Below, piece by piece: positions 1-8,436 of a stretch of DNA of 64,000 nucleotides (positions within the stretch are counted from its first letter, which is position 1; every line of letters starts with the position of its first letter). A program made the position numbers and the translations under genes. Below the pieces are notes generated by a model. The model did not search any database. It worked only from the letters and a program-made list of their open reading frames with translations, and had not been told where the DNA came from. The DNA is from Kushneria konosiri (GTDB taxonomy: Bacteria > Pseudomonadota > Gammaproteobacteria > Pseudomonadales > Halomonadaceae). The stretch is from assembly GCF_002155145.1 (NCBI RefSeq), contig NZ_CP021323.1, positions 1,550,001 to 1,614,000 on the forward strand, read 5' to 3'.

Positions 1-11
1 AGTTCTCCAAC

Positions 12-791
12 GTGTCCAGCAAGTTTGCTACCACCGAAGTCCTGAGCGTTCATCACTGGAACGATTCGCTGTTCAGCTTTCGCACCACCCGCGAGGACAG
101 CCTGCGCTTTAAAAACGGCCAGTTCGTGATGATCGGGCTCGAGGTCGACGGCAAGCCGCTGACGCGTGCCTACTCGATCGCCAGCCCCAACTGGGAAGAG
201 CATCTGGAATTTTTCTCGATCAAGGTGCAGGACGGCCCGCTGACCTCAAGACTTCAGCACCTCAAGGTCGGTGACTCCCTGCTGGTCAGCCGCAAGCCGA
301 CCGGGACGCTGGTACTGGATGACCTCAAGGAAGGACGCCATCTCTACATGCTCTCTACCGGCACGGGTCTGGCGCCGTTTTTGAGCCTGATTCAGGACCC
401 GGAAGTCTACGAGCGCTTTGACAAGGTGATTCTGATCCACGGTGTGCGCACCGTCAGCGAGCTGGCCTATCAGGAGTTCATTACCCGCGACCTGCCCGAT
501 CATGAGTTTCTGGGCGAGGACGTCAGCGAGAAATTGATCTACTACCCGACCGTGACGCGCGAGGAGTTCCATACCATGGGACGCCTGACCGATCATATCC
601 GCTCCGGCAAGCTGGCCGCCGATATCGGTCTGCCGCAGATGGACCCCGAGCACGACCGCGCCATGATCTGTGGTAGTCCGGCGATGCTCGAGGAGAGCAG
701 TCAGGTGCTCAATGAGCTGGGCTTTACCATCTCGCCGCGCATGGGCGAGCCTGGCGACTACGTCATCGAGCGCGCCTTTGTCGAAAAATGA
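12..791 (+). CDS. fpr: Ferredoxin--NADP(+) reductase (5' end uncertain)
   Basis: FAD-containing reductase that moves electrons between NADPH and ferredoxin or flavodoxin in the cytoplasm. The 259 residues match the bacterial Fpr family along the whole length: FAD-binding RAYSIASP near residue 53, the NADP-side STGTGLAPF near 115, CGSP near 215, and the family C-terminus ending VERAFVEK-like (here IERAFVEK). The GTG at 12 is the first start codon inside the window, but the reading frame stays open to the left edge and no ribosome binding site fits in the 11 bases available, so the true start may lie outside. A hairpin terminator follows at 880-907. Confidence 0.93.
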   Translation: MSSKFATTEVLSVHHWNDSLFSFRTTREDSLRFKNGQFVMIGLEVDGKPLTRAYSIASPNWEEHLEFFSIKVQDGPLTSRLQHLKVGDSLLVSRKPTGTLVLDDLKEGRHLYMLSTGTGLAPFLSLIQDPEVYERFDKVILIHGVRTVSELAYQEFITRDLPDHEFLGEDVSEKLIYYPTVTREEFHTMGRLTDHIRSGKLAADIGLPQMDPEHDRAMICGSPAMLEESSQVLNELGFTISPRMGEPGDYVIERAFVEK

Positions 792-879
792 CGTCTGTCG
801 AAAGATAACGTCTTCCGAGAAGTCACATCTGTCGTGATATCCGGGCCGGCCTGTGTCAGCGCCGGTCCATGATCCTGAA

Positions 880-907
880 AGCGTCGGCCTGGTCCGGCGC
901 TTTTTTT
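880..907 (+). terminator. Rho-independent terminator after fpr
   Basis: An 8-bp stem (agcgtcgg with ccggcgct, one G-U pair) and 6-base loop are followed directly by seven T residues. It lies about 90 bases after the fpr stop and before azoR. Confidence 0.75.
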
Positions 908-1008
908 ATGGCCTGACAATGAGACGGGCGATGCTTCAATGGCATTCGAAAAAATCGAATCAAGGGCGGCAATGATTGCGCTTCACCTTCAATTAAATGG
1001 ACGTGTAG

Positions 1009-1656
<648 letters not shown>

Positions 1657-1687
1657 GCAGGGCGGTCGCTTCAAACGCTGCCACGCT

Positions 1688-1723
1688 CATGAAAAAACCC
1701 GCCGATTGGCGGGTTTTTTCATG
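1688..1723. terminator. Bidirectional terminator between azoR and glnK
   Basis: Perfect inverted repeat with 16-bp arms and loop gatt. The arms carry A6 on one side and T6 on the other, so it can stop transcription from both convergent genes. Confidence 0.9.
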
Positions 1724-1741
1724 TCTGTCTTCCTGGAGAGA

Positions 1742-2176
<435 letters not shown>

Positions 2177-2243
2177 TTACACCCGGCGCCGAATCCTTCT
2201 GCCATGTGACCATGGTGGCGACGGCTTTCGCATGCCAGGGCAT

Positions 2244-2274
2244 GGCCCGGGTGCCCATGTCGGGCGCCCGGGCC
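2244..2274 (-). other. GC-rich hairpin between amtB and glnK
   Basis: A 13-bp inverted repeat (ggcccgggtgccc / gggcgcccgggcc, one G-U pair) with a 5-base loop sits 19 bases after the amtB stop on the minus strand. There is no T run after it. It could reduce read-through or protect the amtB 3' end, so glnK may be expressed at a different level from amtB. This role is inference. Confidence 0.55.
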
Positions 2275-2293
2275 CTGTGCCTTGAAAAGCGGC

Positions 2294-3541
2294 TTAGCGC
2301 TTGCCACCGGTGAATTCAGGATAGGCTTCCAGTCCACATTCAGCGACATCCACGCCTTCATACTCTTCTTCTGCGCTGACACGTACTCCCATGACGGCCT
2401 TGATGGCCAGCCAGACGACAAGACTTGCCACAAAGGTCCAGATGAAGATGGTCGCCATGCCCAGAAGCTGAGCGCCGAAACCAGCCTCGCTGTCCGTCAG
2501 CGGCACGGCCAGCAGCCCCCAGATACCCACGACACCATGCACCGAAATGGCACCGACCGGATCATCAATGCGCAGCTTGTCCAGTGCCACGATGGCAAAC
2601 ACGACCAGCAGACCGCCCACGGCACCGATCAGGGTAGCGGCCAGAATGCCTGGCGCAGACGGCCCGGCGGTGATCGCCACAAGCCCTGCCAGCGCACCGT
2701 TGAGGCCCATGGTGAGATCGGCCTTGCGGAACCAGATACAGGCCAGAATCAGGGCAGCAATCACGCCACCGCTGGCGGCGGCATTGGTGTTGGCAAAGAC
2801 CTGAGCCACGGCGTTGGCACTGCTGATATCGGAAAGCTTGAGTTCCGAGCCGCCGTTAAAGCCCAGCCAGCCCAGCCACAGAATAAAGGTGCCCAGCGTT
2901 GCCAGCGGCATGTTGGCACCCGGAATGGCGTTGATGGCACCGTTCTTGCCGTATTTGCCATGACGCGGACCAAGGACCAGTACACCGGCCAGGGCTGCGG
3001 CTGCACCGCACAGGTGCACGATGCCGGAACCGGCGTAATCGCTGAAGCCGGCCTCGCTCAAAAAGCCGCCGCCCCAGGACCAGTAGGCCTGAACCGGATA
3101 GATCAGACCGGTCATGAAGACCGAAAAGAGCAAAAAGGACCAGAGCTTCATGCGCTCAGCGACAGCGCCTGAGACGATCGACATGGCCGTGGCCACAAAG
3201 ACGACCTGGAAGAAGAAATCCGAGCGGGCGGCATAGTAGGTGTCACCGCCGCTTGTGAGCACATCATCCGCACTGTGTTCGGCGCCAATCAGAAAGCCGA
3301 AGTCGGGCAGGAAACTGCTGCCATCACCCAGGTAGACAATGTGATAGCCGACCAGCATGTACATGGTGCAGGCAATGGCAAACAGCGCCATGTTCTTGGT
3401 CAGGATCTCGGTGGTGTTCTTGGCCCGCACAAGACCGGCTTCCAGCATCGAGAAGCCGGCAGCCATCCATAGCACCAGCGCACCACAGATCAGAAAGTAA
3501 AAGGTATCAAGTGCGTACTGCACTTCTACAAGTTCGTTCAT
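2294..3541 (-). CDS. amtB: Ammonium transporter
   Basis: Inner-membrane ammonium channel of the Amt/MEP family, 415 residues with about eleven hydrophobic segments. The family features AGFSMLEAGLVRAKN (near residue 28), GCGG-like pore regions, and the central stretch IVHLCGAAAALAG are present. The start ATG 3541 has AAGGA about 12 bases upstream. The longer in-frame start adds 24 non-conserved residues with no ribosome binding site. There is no cleavable signal peptide, unlike E. coli AmtB. The gene order amtB then glnK is the reverse of the usual glnK-amtB, and a 213-base gap separates them. A sigma54-like promoter and NtrC-like sites lie upstream. Confidence 0.95.
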   Translation of the reverse strand: MNELVEVQYALDTFYFLICGALVLWMAAGFSMLEAGLVRAKNTTEILTKNMALFAIACTMYMLVGYHIVYLGDGSSFLPDFGFLIGAEHSADDVLTSGGDTYYAARSDFFFQVVFVATAMSIVSGAVAERMKLWSFLLFSVFMTGLIYPVQAYWSWGGGFLSEAGFSDYAGSGIVHLCGAAAALAGVLVLGPRHGKYGKNGAINAIPGANMPLATLGTFILWLGWLGFNGGSELKLSDISSANAVAQVFANTNAAASGGVIAALILACIWFRKADLTMGLNGALAGLVAITAGPSAPGILAATLIGAVGGLLVVFAIVALDKLRIDDPVGAISVHGVVGIWGLLAVPLTDSEAGFGAQLLGMATIFIWTFVASLVVWLAIKAVMGVRVSAEEEYEGVDVAECGLEAYPEFTGGKR

Positions 3542-3740
3542 GTGATTATATCCTTGCAGCCGGAGTCTGGACGGCGTCAATGCCACGTTCGCCGGTACGA
3601 AGTCAGATGACATCAGGCGAGGTCACGAAGGATCCGGTGGCGTGCGATCATTCGGCGTCATGCAGGCGTTGCGAGAGGGGGCGGGATATTCATCCCTGTC
3701 TCGATTGCCTGCTCGGGCTGACCAGCGCCTGGGCATTACA

Positions 3741-3757
3741 TGGCAGGCAATGTGCCA
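3741..3757 (-). promoter_or_regulatory. Candidate sigma54 promoter for amtB
   Basis: On the minus strand the sequence is TGGCACATTGCCTGCCA. The -24 GG (3756-3755) and -12 GC (3744-3743) are 12 bases apart as required, and TGGCAC is an exact -24 element. The predicted start near 3731 gives a leader of about 190 bases. The site is nearly palindromic (TGGCA...TGCCA), so a plus-strand reading is also possible but fits less well. Confidence 0.6.
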
Positions 3758-3823
3758 CCGTAAGGTGAGTGCTTTAAAAACATGAAGTTACTTAAGGGTT
3801 GTGGCTTTGGTAATTTCATGTAA

Positions 3824-3838
3824 GCACCACAATTGCGC
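3824..3838 (-). promoter_or_regulatory. NtrC-like site, proximal
   Basis: GCACCACAATTGCGC has one perfect NtrC half site (GCACCA) and a degenerate second half. Its centre is about 100 bases upstream of the predicted amtB start point and exactly 32 bases from the second site, three helical turns. Confidence 0.45.
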
Positions 3839-3854
3839 ATGAAGAGTGTTTGTG

Positions 3855-3871
3855 TGCACTAAAATGGCATG
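3855..3871 (-). promoter_or_regulatory. NtrC-like site, distal
   Basis: TGCACTAAAATGGCATG resembles the NtrC consensus (TGCACYA, 3 bases, TGGTGCA) with the right half partly degenerate. It is centred about 132 bases upstream of the predicted amtB start, the range of the enhancer sites of E. coli glnA. Confidence 0.5.
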
Positions 3872-4032
3872 GTTGGCGCCGGCGGGTGCTCGCTTTTGGT
3901 GCGCTGCGGTTTTTAGGCGTTCCGGCGTCATGTTGCGTATCCTGTAGACAGGTACTGTCGTCATGCATCCCCGGGTGCGAGGCAGGCGACCCTCTCTTTC
4001 AGGGAACGCAGACAATCAGAGGAAGGGCAGAC

Positions 4033-4554
4033 ATGGCAAAGCACGATATTTTTGGACGACTGGCGCAACAGGTCGGTGAGCGTCTGCAGGACGTCTCCCG
4101 CGGACCCGAAGAAATTCAGCGCACGGTGCAAAGCGCCATGCGCAGCGCCTTTGACCGCATGGAGCTGGTCTCGCGCGAGGACTTCGATGTCATGATGGAA
4201 GTGCTTCAGCGCACCCGTTCACGTGTGGAAGCGCTCGAAAAGCAGGTAACCCGTCTGGAGGCTGCCCTCGACGAGCGTGATGGCAAGCCCGGCGCGGCCA
4301 CACCGTCGGAAATGAGTGCTGCCGCAGCACCCGGTGGTGCCAGTACGACCGCCGAGGCCGAGCGCCTGGCCGGTGAACATGATGCACCCGCAGCGTCAGT
4401 TGGCAGCGACGCGTCGCAGGACAGTGCCTCGACAGCCGCTGGCAAGGCGAGCTCTGGCGCTGCAGCCTCCAAATCTGCCGGCAAGACCACCCGTGGCAGT
4501 GGCAAGCGCGCCTCGGGCTCTGACGATCAAAGCGGACAGGGTACCGCCGACTGA
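4033..4554 (+). CDS. ubiK: Ubiquinone biosynthesis accessory factor UbiK, with long tail
   Basis: The first ~80 residues match the UbiK/YqiC (BMFP) family, which helps the late steps of ubiquinone synthesis: MAKHDIFGRLAQQVGE, RSAFDRMELVSREDFDV, then a coiled coil VEALEKQVTRLEAAL. Family members are usually about 80-100 residues. Here 173 residues are encoded because of a low-complexity Ala/Ser/Gly/Thr-rich tail from about residue 90 to the end. ATG 4033 has GGAAG upstream and starts exactly at the family N-terminus; the longer upstream frame has no support. A strong terminator follows at 4580-4611. Confidence 0.85.
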   Translation: MAKHDIFGRLAQQVGERLQDVSRGPEEIQRTVQSAMRSAFDRMELVSREDFDVMMEVLQRTRSRVEALEKQVTRLEAALDERDGKPGAATPSEMSAAAAPGGASTTAEAERLAGEHDAPAASVGSDASQDSASTAAGKASSGAAASKSAGKTTRGSGKRASGSDDQSGQGTAD

Positions 4555-4579
4555 AGAGGTTCGGTCAGGCCCGTCCTTT

Positions 4580-4611
4580 CAGCACCGCCCACCGGGCGGT
4601 GCTGTTGTTTT
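4580..4611 (+). terminator. Rho-independent terminator after ubiK
   Basis: Perfect 11-bp stem cagcaccgccc / gggcggtgctg with loop acc, followed by ttgtttt. Confidence 0.85.
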
Positions 4612-4817
4612 GGCTGGCGCTGAAAGCCGATCCGATCGGTTGCAGAGCCAGCAGGGCTCGACGTTTTGCCTGCAAATGAAGTAAAACCCTCCCCTTGCGA
4701 TACACCTTAAGGTCCGTCAAAGCTTGTCGGGCATTGTCATGGTGCGTGCCAGCGGTTGCGATGGTTGCCCCAGAGGCGCCGGGTCAGCAGGGCGCGTACG
4801 CATCAGGAGTGGTTTAA

Positions 4818-6818
4818 ATGTCTCATGCTCACGGGCAGGCGCTGCCCGAAATGACCCTGCGCGGCATCGTGCTGGGGGCTCTGATTACGGTGGTCTTTAC
4901 CGCCTCCAATGTTTATCTCGGCCTCAAGGTGGGGCTGACCTTCGCTTCCTCGATTCCGGCGGCGGTGATCTCCATGGCGGTACTGCGCTACTGCCGCAAT
5001 GCCAATATCCTCGAAAACAATATGGTGCAGACCCAGGCCTCGGCGGCCGGAACGCTCTCGGCAATCATCTTTGTGCTGCCCGGGCTTTTGATGATCGGCT
5101 TCTGGGCCGGCTTTCCGTTCTGGCAGGCCTTTTCGATCTGCGCCATCGGCGGCATCCTGGGCGTGCTGTATACCATTCCGCTGCGGCGGGTCATGGTGGT
5201 GCAGAGTTCACTGCCCTATCCGGAGGGGGTCGCTGCTGCCGAGATTCTCAAGGTCGGTGAGCGCCCCGCTCAGGACGATGGCGGCAAACGCCAGGGCACC
5301 GGTGCCGGTGATATTGTTCTGGGCGGTGTGGCGGCAGCGGTCTTTACGCTGCTGGCCAGCGGCTTTCGGGTGCTCGCCGATGGTATCAGCCTGTGGTTCA
5401 GCGCCGGTCGCGCCGCCTTCCAGCTCTCTACCGGCTTTTCGCTGGCGCTGGTAGGCGCGGGCTATCTGGTCGGCATTGTGGGTGGCATGGCGCTGCTGAC
5501 CGGCCTTTTGATCGCCTGGGGCGTGGCGGTGCCCTGGCTGACGCTGACGCACGCCCAGGCACCGGGACAGTCGCTGAGCGAGCTGGGCATGGCGCTGTGG
5601 TCCAGCGATGTGCGCTTCATGGGCGCGGGGACGATCGCGATTGCCGCCCTCTGGACGCTGGGCACGCTGTCGAAGGCACTGTTTGAGGGTCTGAAACACG
5701 CGCTGGCCGCCTCTGCCCGACCGGACAGGAGCACCATCGAGCGCACCGACCGTGATCTGCCGGGCGTGTGGATACTGGGGCTCGCCGGCGTGCTTTTGAT
5801 CGCGCTGGTGGCGGTCTTTGCGGTGTTCCTTCAGGACAACGCGCCGGGGCTGTCATCGCTGGCCTTCTGGTCACTGGTGATCGGCTGCGTGCTCTTTGCG
5901 TTTGTCTTCGGGTTTCTGATCGCCGCGGCCTGTGGCTACATGGCGGGGCTGGTCGGCTCTTCCAGCAGCCCGATCTCCGGCATCGGTATCATCGCGGTGA
6001 TTCTGGTCTCGCTGCTGATTCTGGCGCTGTCCGGGGTGAGCACCGACATTGCCGGGGCCGCTGGCGGACAGCTGGCAGTCGGGCTGGCGCTTTTTACCAC
6101 GTCGGTGATTCTGGCCATCGCCGCGATCTCCAATGACAATCTGCAGGATCTGAAAACCGGCTATCTGGTCGGGGCCACGCCCTGGCGCCAGCAGCTGGTA
6201 CTGATCATTGGCTGTGTGGTCGGTGCGCTGATCATCCCGCCGGTGCTGACGCTTTTATACAACGCCTATGGCTTTACCGGTGCGTTGCCGCGTGAGGGCA
6301 TGGACCCCGCCCAGGCGCTGGCCGCACCGCAGGCGACACTGATGTCGCAGATCGCCAGTGGTATCTTCAATCATGATCTCAACACCCATATGCTGCTGAT
6401 CGGCGTGGCGCTGGGCGCGGTGCTGATAGGTGTGGATGAGCTGCTGCGTCGTCGAGGCGGTACGGCCCGGCTGCCGGTGCTGGCGGTGGGGCTTGGCATC
6501 TATCTGCCGCCGAGTGTGAACATGCCGCTGGTGATCGGGGCACTGCTCTCCTGGTTCGTCGCCCGTCGCCTGGCGCGCAGGGAGGCGGCCACACGCGAGC
6601 ACGCGCAGCAGCGTGGCGTGTTGCTGGCCTCGGGGTTGATCGTGGGGGAAAGCCTGATGGGCGTACTGATGGCTGGCGTGATCGGCTTTACCGGCAGTGA
6701 GGCGCCGCTGGCGCTGGTCGGCAGTGATTTTGCCGACACCGCTCAATGGCTGGGCCTTATCGTCTTTGCCGCGGCCTGTATGGCCTTCTATCAACGCATT
6801 ACCGCGACGCGCGCGTAA
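4818..6818 (+). CDS. OPT-family oligopeptide (or metal-chelate) transporter
   Basis: A 666-residue inner-membrane protein with about 14-16 hydrophobic segments, matching the OPT/YSL superfamily of proton-coupled peptide or metal-chelate importers. Family stretches seen are TASNVYLGLKVGLTFASSIPAA near residue 30 (interrupted here), ENNMVQTQASAAGTLS near 70, LPYPEGVAAAEILKVGE near 133, and near the C-terminus LGIYLPPSVNMPLVIGALLSW. ATG 4818 has AGGAG 9 bases upstream. It stands alone, closed by the 38-base palindrome at 6832-6869. The substrate cannot be told from sequence. Confidence 0.85.
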   Translation: MSHAHGQALPEMTLRGIVLGALITVVFTASNVYLGLKVGLTFASSIPAAVISMAVLRYCRNANILENNMVQTQASAAGTLSAIIFVLPGLLMIGFWAGFPFWQAFSICAIGGILGVLYTIPLRRVMVVQSSLPYPEGVAAAEILKVGERPAQDDGGKRQGTGAGDIVLGGVAAAVFTLLASGFRVLADGISLWFSAGRAAFQLSTGFSLALVGAGYLVGIVGGMALLTGLLIAWGVAVPWLTLTHAQAPGQSLSELGMALWSSDVRFMGAGTIAIAALWTLGTLSKALFEGLKHALAASARPDRSTIERTDRDLPGVWILGLAGVLLIALVAVFAVFLQDNAPGLSSLAFWSLVIGCVLFAFVFGFLIAAACGYMAGLVGSSSSPISGIGIIAVILVSLLILALSGVSTDIAGAAGGQLAVGLALFTTSVILAIAAISNDNLQDLKTGYLVGATPWRQQLVLIIGCVVGALIIPPVLTLLYNAYGFTGALPREGMDPAQALAAPQATLMSQIASGIFNHDLNTHMLLIGVALGAVLIGVDELLRRRGGTARLPVLAVGLGIYLPPSVNMPLVIGALLSWFVARRLARREAATREHAQQRGVLLASGLIVGESLMGVLMAGVIGFTGSEAPLALVGSDFADTAQWLGLIVFAAACMAFYQRITATRA

Positions 6819-6831
6819 CGGCGGTGCCCTG

Positions 6832-6870
6832 AATGATCGCGCCCCACCTGCAGGTGGGGCGCGATCATTT
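6832..6870. terminator. 38-base perfect palindrome after the OPT gene
   Basis: Two 19-base arms without spacer, aatgatcgcgccccacctg and its exact complement, then ttt. It starts 13 bases after the stop codon and most likely acts as a terminator hairpin, with a weak T tract. Confidence 0.7.
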
Positions 6871-7031
6871 CAGAGAGGCGTTTCAGTAGCCGGGTTGATA
6901 CGGCGGCCTGGCCCAGCCTGATCGACTCAGGACAGTGGCATGAGACTTCTGGATCATGGGGTATTCGTTCGTCCGCTATCCTTTGCAGACCGTGTTCGCT
7001 CCCATTTATTCCATCAAAAGAGTCATGCGCC

Positions 7032-8147
7032 ATGTTTCATCTGGTGGCTGCCCTGCCCTGGGCCGTTGTTGCACTTCGTTATTTATTGCCGCTGACGGCG
7101 CCACTCTGGATCAAGCTGGTCCTGGCGCTGGTGCTTCTGGTGGTGGCCGAGCAGCATCTGATCAGCCGCTGGGTCACCGGATCGATCTTCTCGCCGGAAA
7201 TCCCGCGTCCCCTGTCGATGGTGATGAATGCACTCTTTGGGGCGCTGATCCTGCTGGCGGTCTTTCAGCTGCTGATGGATCTGGTCATGATCATCACCAT
7301 GCTGTTCAAGCAGCAGCGCATGGCCGCACCACCCATGGCGCGCTATCTGATCGGTATGGCTGCACTGGGACTGGGCATCTGGGGCATGCAGCAGGCCGTG
7401 CGTGTGCCGCCGGTCAAGGACATCGAGGTCACCCTTCCGGGGCTTGCGCCGGCGTTTGAGGGCTATCAGATCGTGCAGCTCACCGATCTTCATATCAGCG
7501 GGCTCTTTCCAGAGGCCTGGACGCGAGCGGTGGTTGAGCGCACCAATGCGCTGAATGCTGATGCCATCCTGATCACGGGGGATCTGATGGATGGCACGCT
7601 GGACAACCGCCGTGACGATGTCGCCCCGCTGGCCGGGCTTCGTGCGTCTGATGGTGTGTTCGTGATCCCCGGCAACCACGAATACTATTTCGGCTATGAG
7701 GCCTGGATGCAGCACTACGTGTCGCTGGGCATGCAGCGTCTGTCCAATTCGCATGCGCTCATTGAGCGCGACGGGGCGAAGCTGGCCATTGCCGGTGTCA
7801 CCGACCCGGCCGGGAACAGTCGCGGATTGCCGGGGCCGGATGTGGCGGCTGCCGTTGCAGGCGTAGGCGATGATGTGCCGATCATTTTGCTCGATCACCA
7901 GCCCAAAAATGCCCGGGCAGCGGCACGGGAAGGTGTGGCCCTGCAGCTTTCCGGCCACACCCATGGCGGCATGATGGTGGGAATGGATCGAATCGTGGCG
8001 CGCGCCAACAACGGCTTTGTGTCGGGGCGCTACGACGTGGACGGCATGACGCTGTATGTCAGCAATGGTACGGCGCTGTGGATGGGCTTTGCCCTGCGCC
8101 TGGGCAAGCCTTCGGAACTGACCCGCATCACGCTGAAGAGGGGCTGA
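7032..8147 (+). CDS. Membrane-anchored metallophosphoesterase
   Basis: The 371 residues start with four hydrophobic segments (to about residue 125), followed by a calcineurin-like phosphoesterase domain. The metal-binding motifs appear in order: TDLHISG near 152, GDLMDG near 183, GNHEYYFG near 214 and GHTHGG near 311. This resembles the YaeI/YkuE group of phosphodiesterases, some of which act on lipid substrates such as UDP-diacylglucosamine. Here the substrate is unknown. The ATG at 7032 begins a hydrophobic N-terminus typical of the family; the ribosome binding site is weak. No terminator is evident downstream. Confidence 0.82.
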   Translation: MFHLVAALPWAVVALRYLLPLTAPLWIKLVLALVLLVVAEQHLISRWVTGSIFSPEIPRPLSMVMNALFGALILLAVFQLLMDLVMIITMLFKQQRMAAPPMARYLIGMAALGLGIWGMQQAVRVPPVKDIEVTLPGLAPAFEGYQIVQLTDLHISGLFPEAWTRAVVERTNALNADAILITGDLMDGTLDNRRDDVAPLAGLRASDGVFVIPGNHEYYFGYEAWMQHYVSLGMQRLSNSHALIERDGAKLAIAGVTDPAGNSRGLPGPDVAAAVAGVGDDVPIILLDHQPKNARAAAREGVALQLSGHTHGGMMVGMDRIVARANNGFVSGRYDVDGMTLYVSNGTALWMGFALRLGKPSELTRITLKRG

Positions 8148-8388
8148 TCGGTCTCCGTCACGGCGTGGCACTGCTGTGTTGGCGTCGTTGGCGCCTTTGG
8201 CGGTGCTCCGAAGGCTGGTCATGAGCACGTATCGGTTTCACAATGATATTCTGATGTAGTGCCGACACCCGCATGACAGGCACGCCTGCCTCGTTACCTG
8301 ATGTTGCCACCGCTGTTTGAGGCGTCGATCGTCGACCGAAGGCATGCGGATGCCGACCTGCCGGAAAGCCCCTGATGATTCAGGCCCG

Positions 8389-8411
8389 CGAGATCGCCCT
8401 GGGCGGTCTCG
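8389..8411. other. Inverted repeat 25 bases before dld
   Basis: Arms cgagatcgccc and gggcggtctcg (one G-U pair) are separated by a single base. A near-perfect dyad this close to the start codon may be an operator, for example for a lactate-responsive regulator, but no regulator gene is adjacent. The role is inference. Confidence 0.35.
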
Positions 8412-8436
8412 ATGCGGCGACGTTGCGGAGACTTCA

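Larger units (their letters stand above)
3542..4032. other. Intergenic region between amtB and ubiK
   Basis: This 491-base gap between divergent genes contains no convincing open frame. It holds the nitrogen-control sites described separately and a perfect 12-base palindrome cctgtagacagg at 3941-3952 of unknown role. Confidence 0.6.

Noticed and set aside
2282..3172. A long open frame opposite amtB (and similar long frames opposite alsT, nuoL and lysA)
   Set aside because: These are GC-bias shadows: they lack starts with ribosome binding sites and encode repetitive Gln/His/Arg-rich sequence.
3741..3757. A plus-strand sigma54 reading of the same site toward ubiK
   Set aside because: The site is nearly palindromic, but the plus-strand reading has TGGCAG instead of TGGCAC and no NtrC-like sites behind it.
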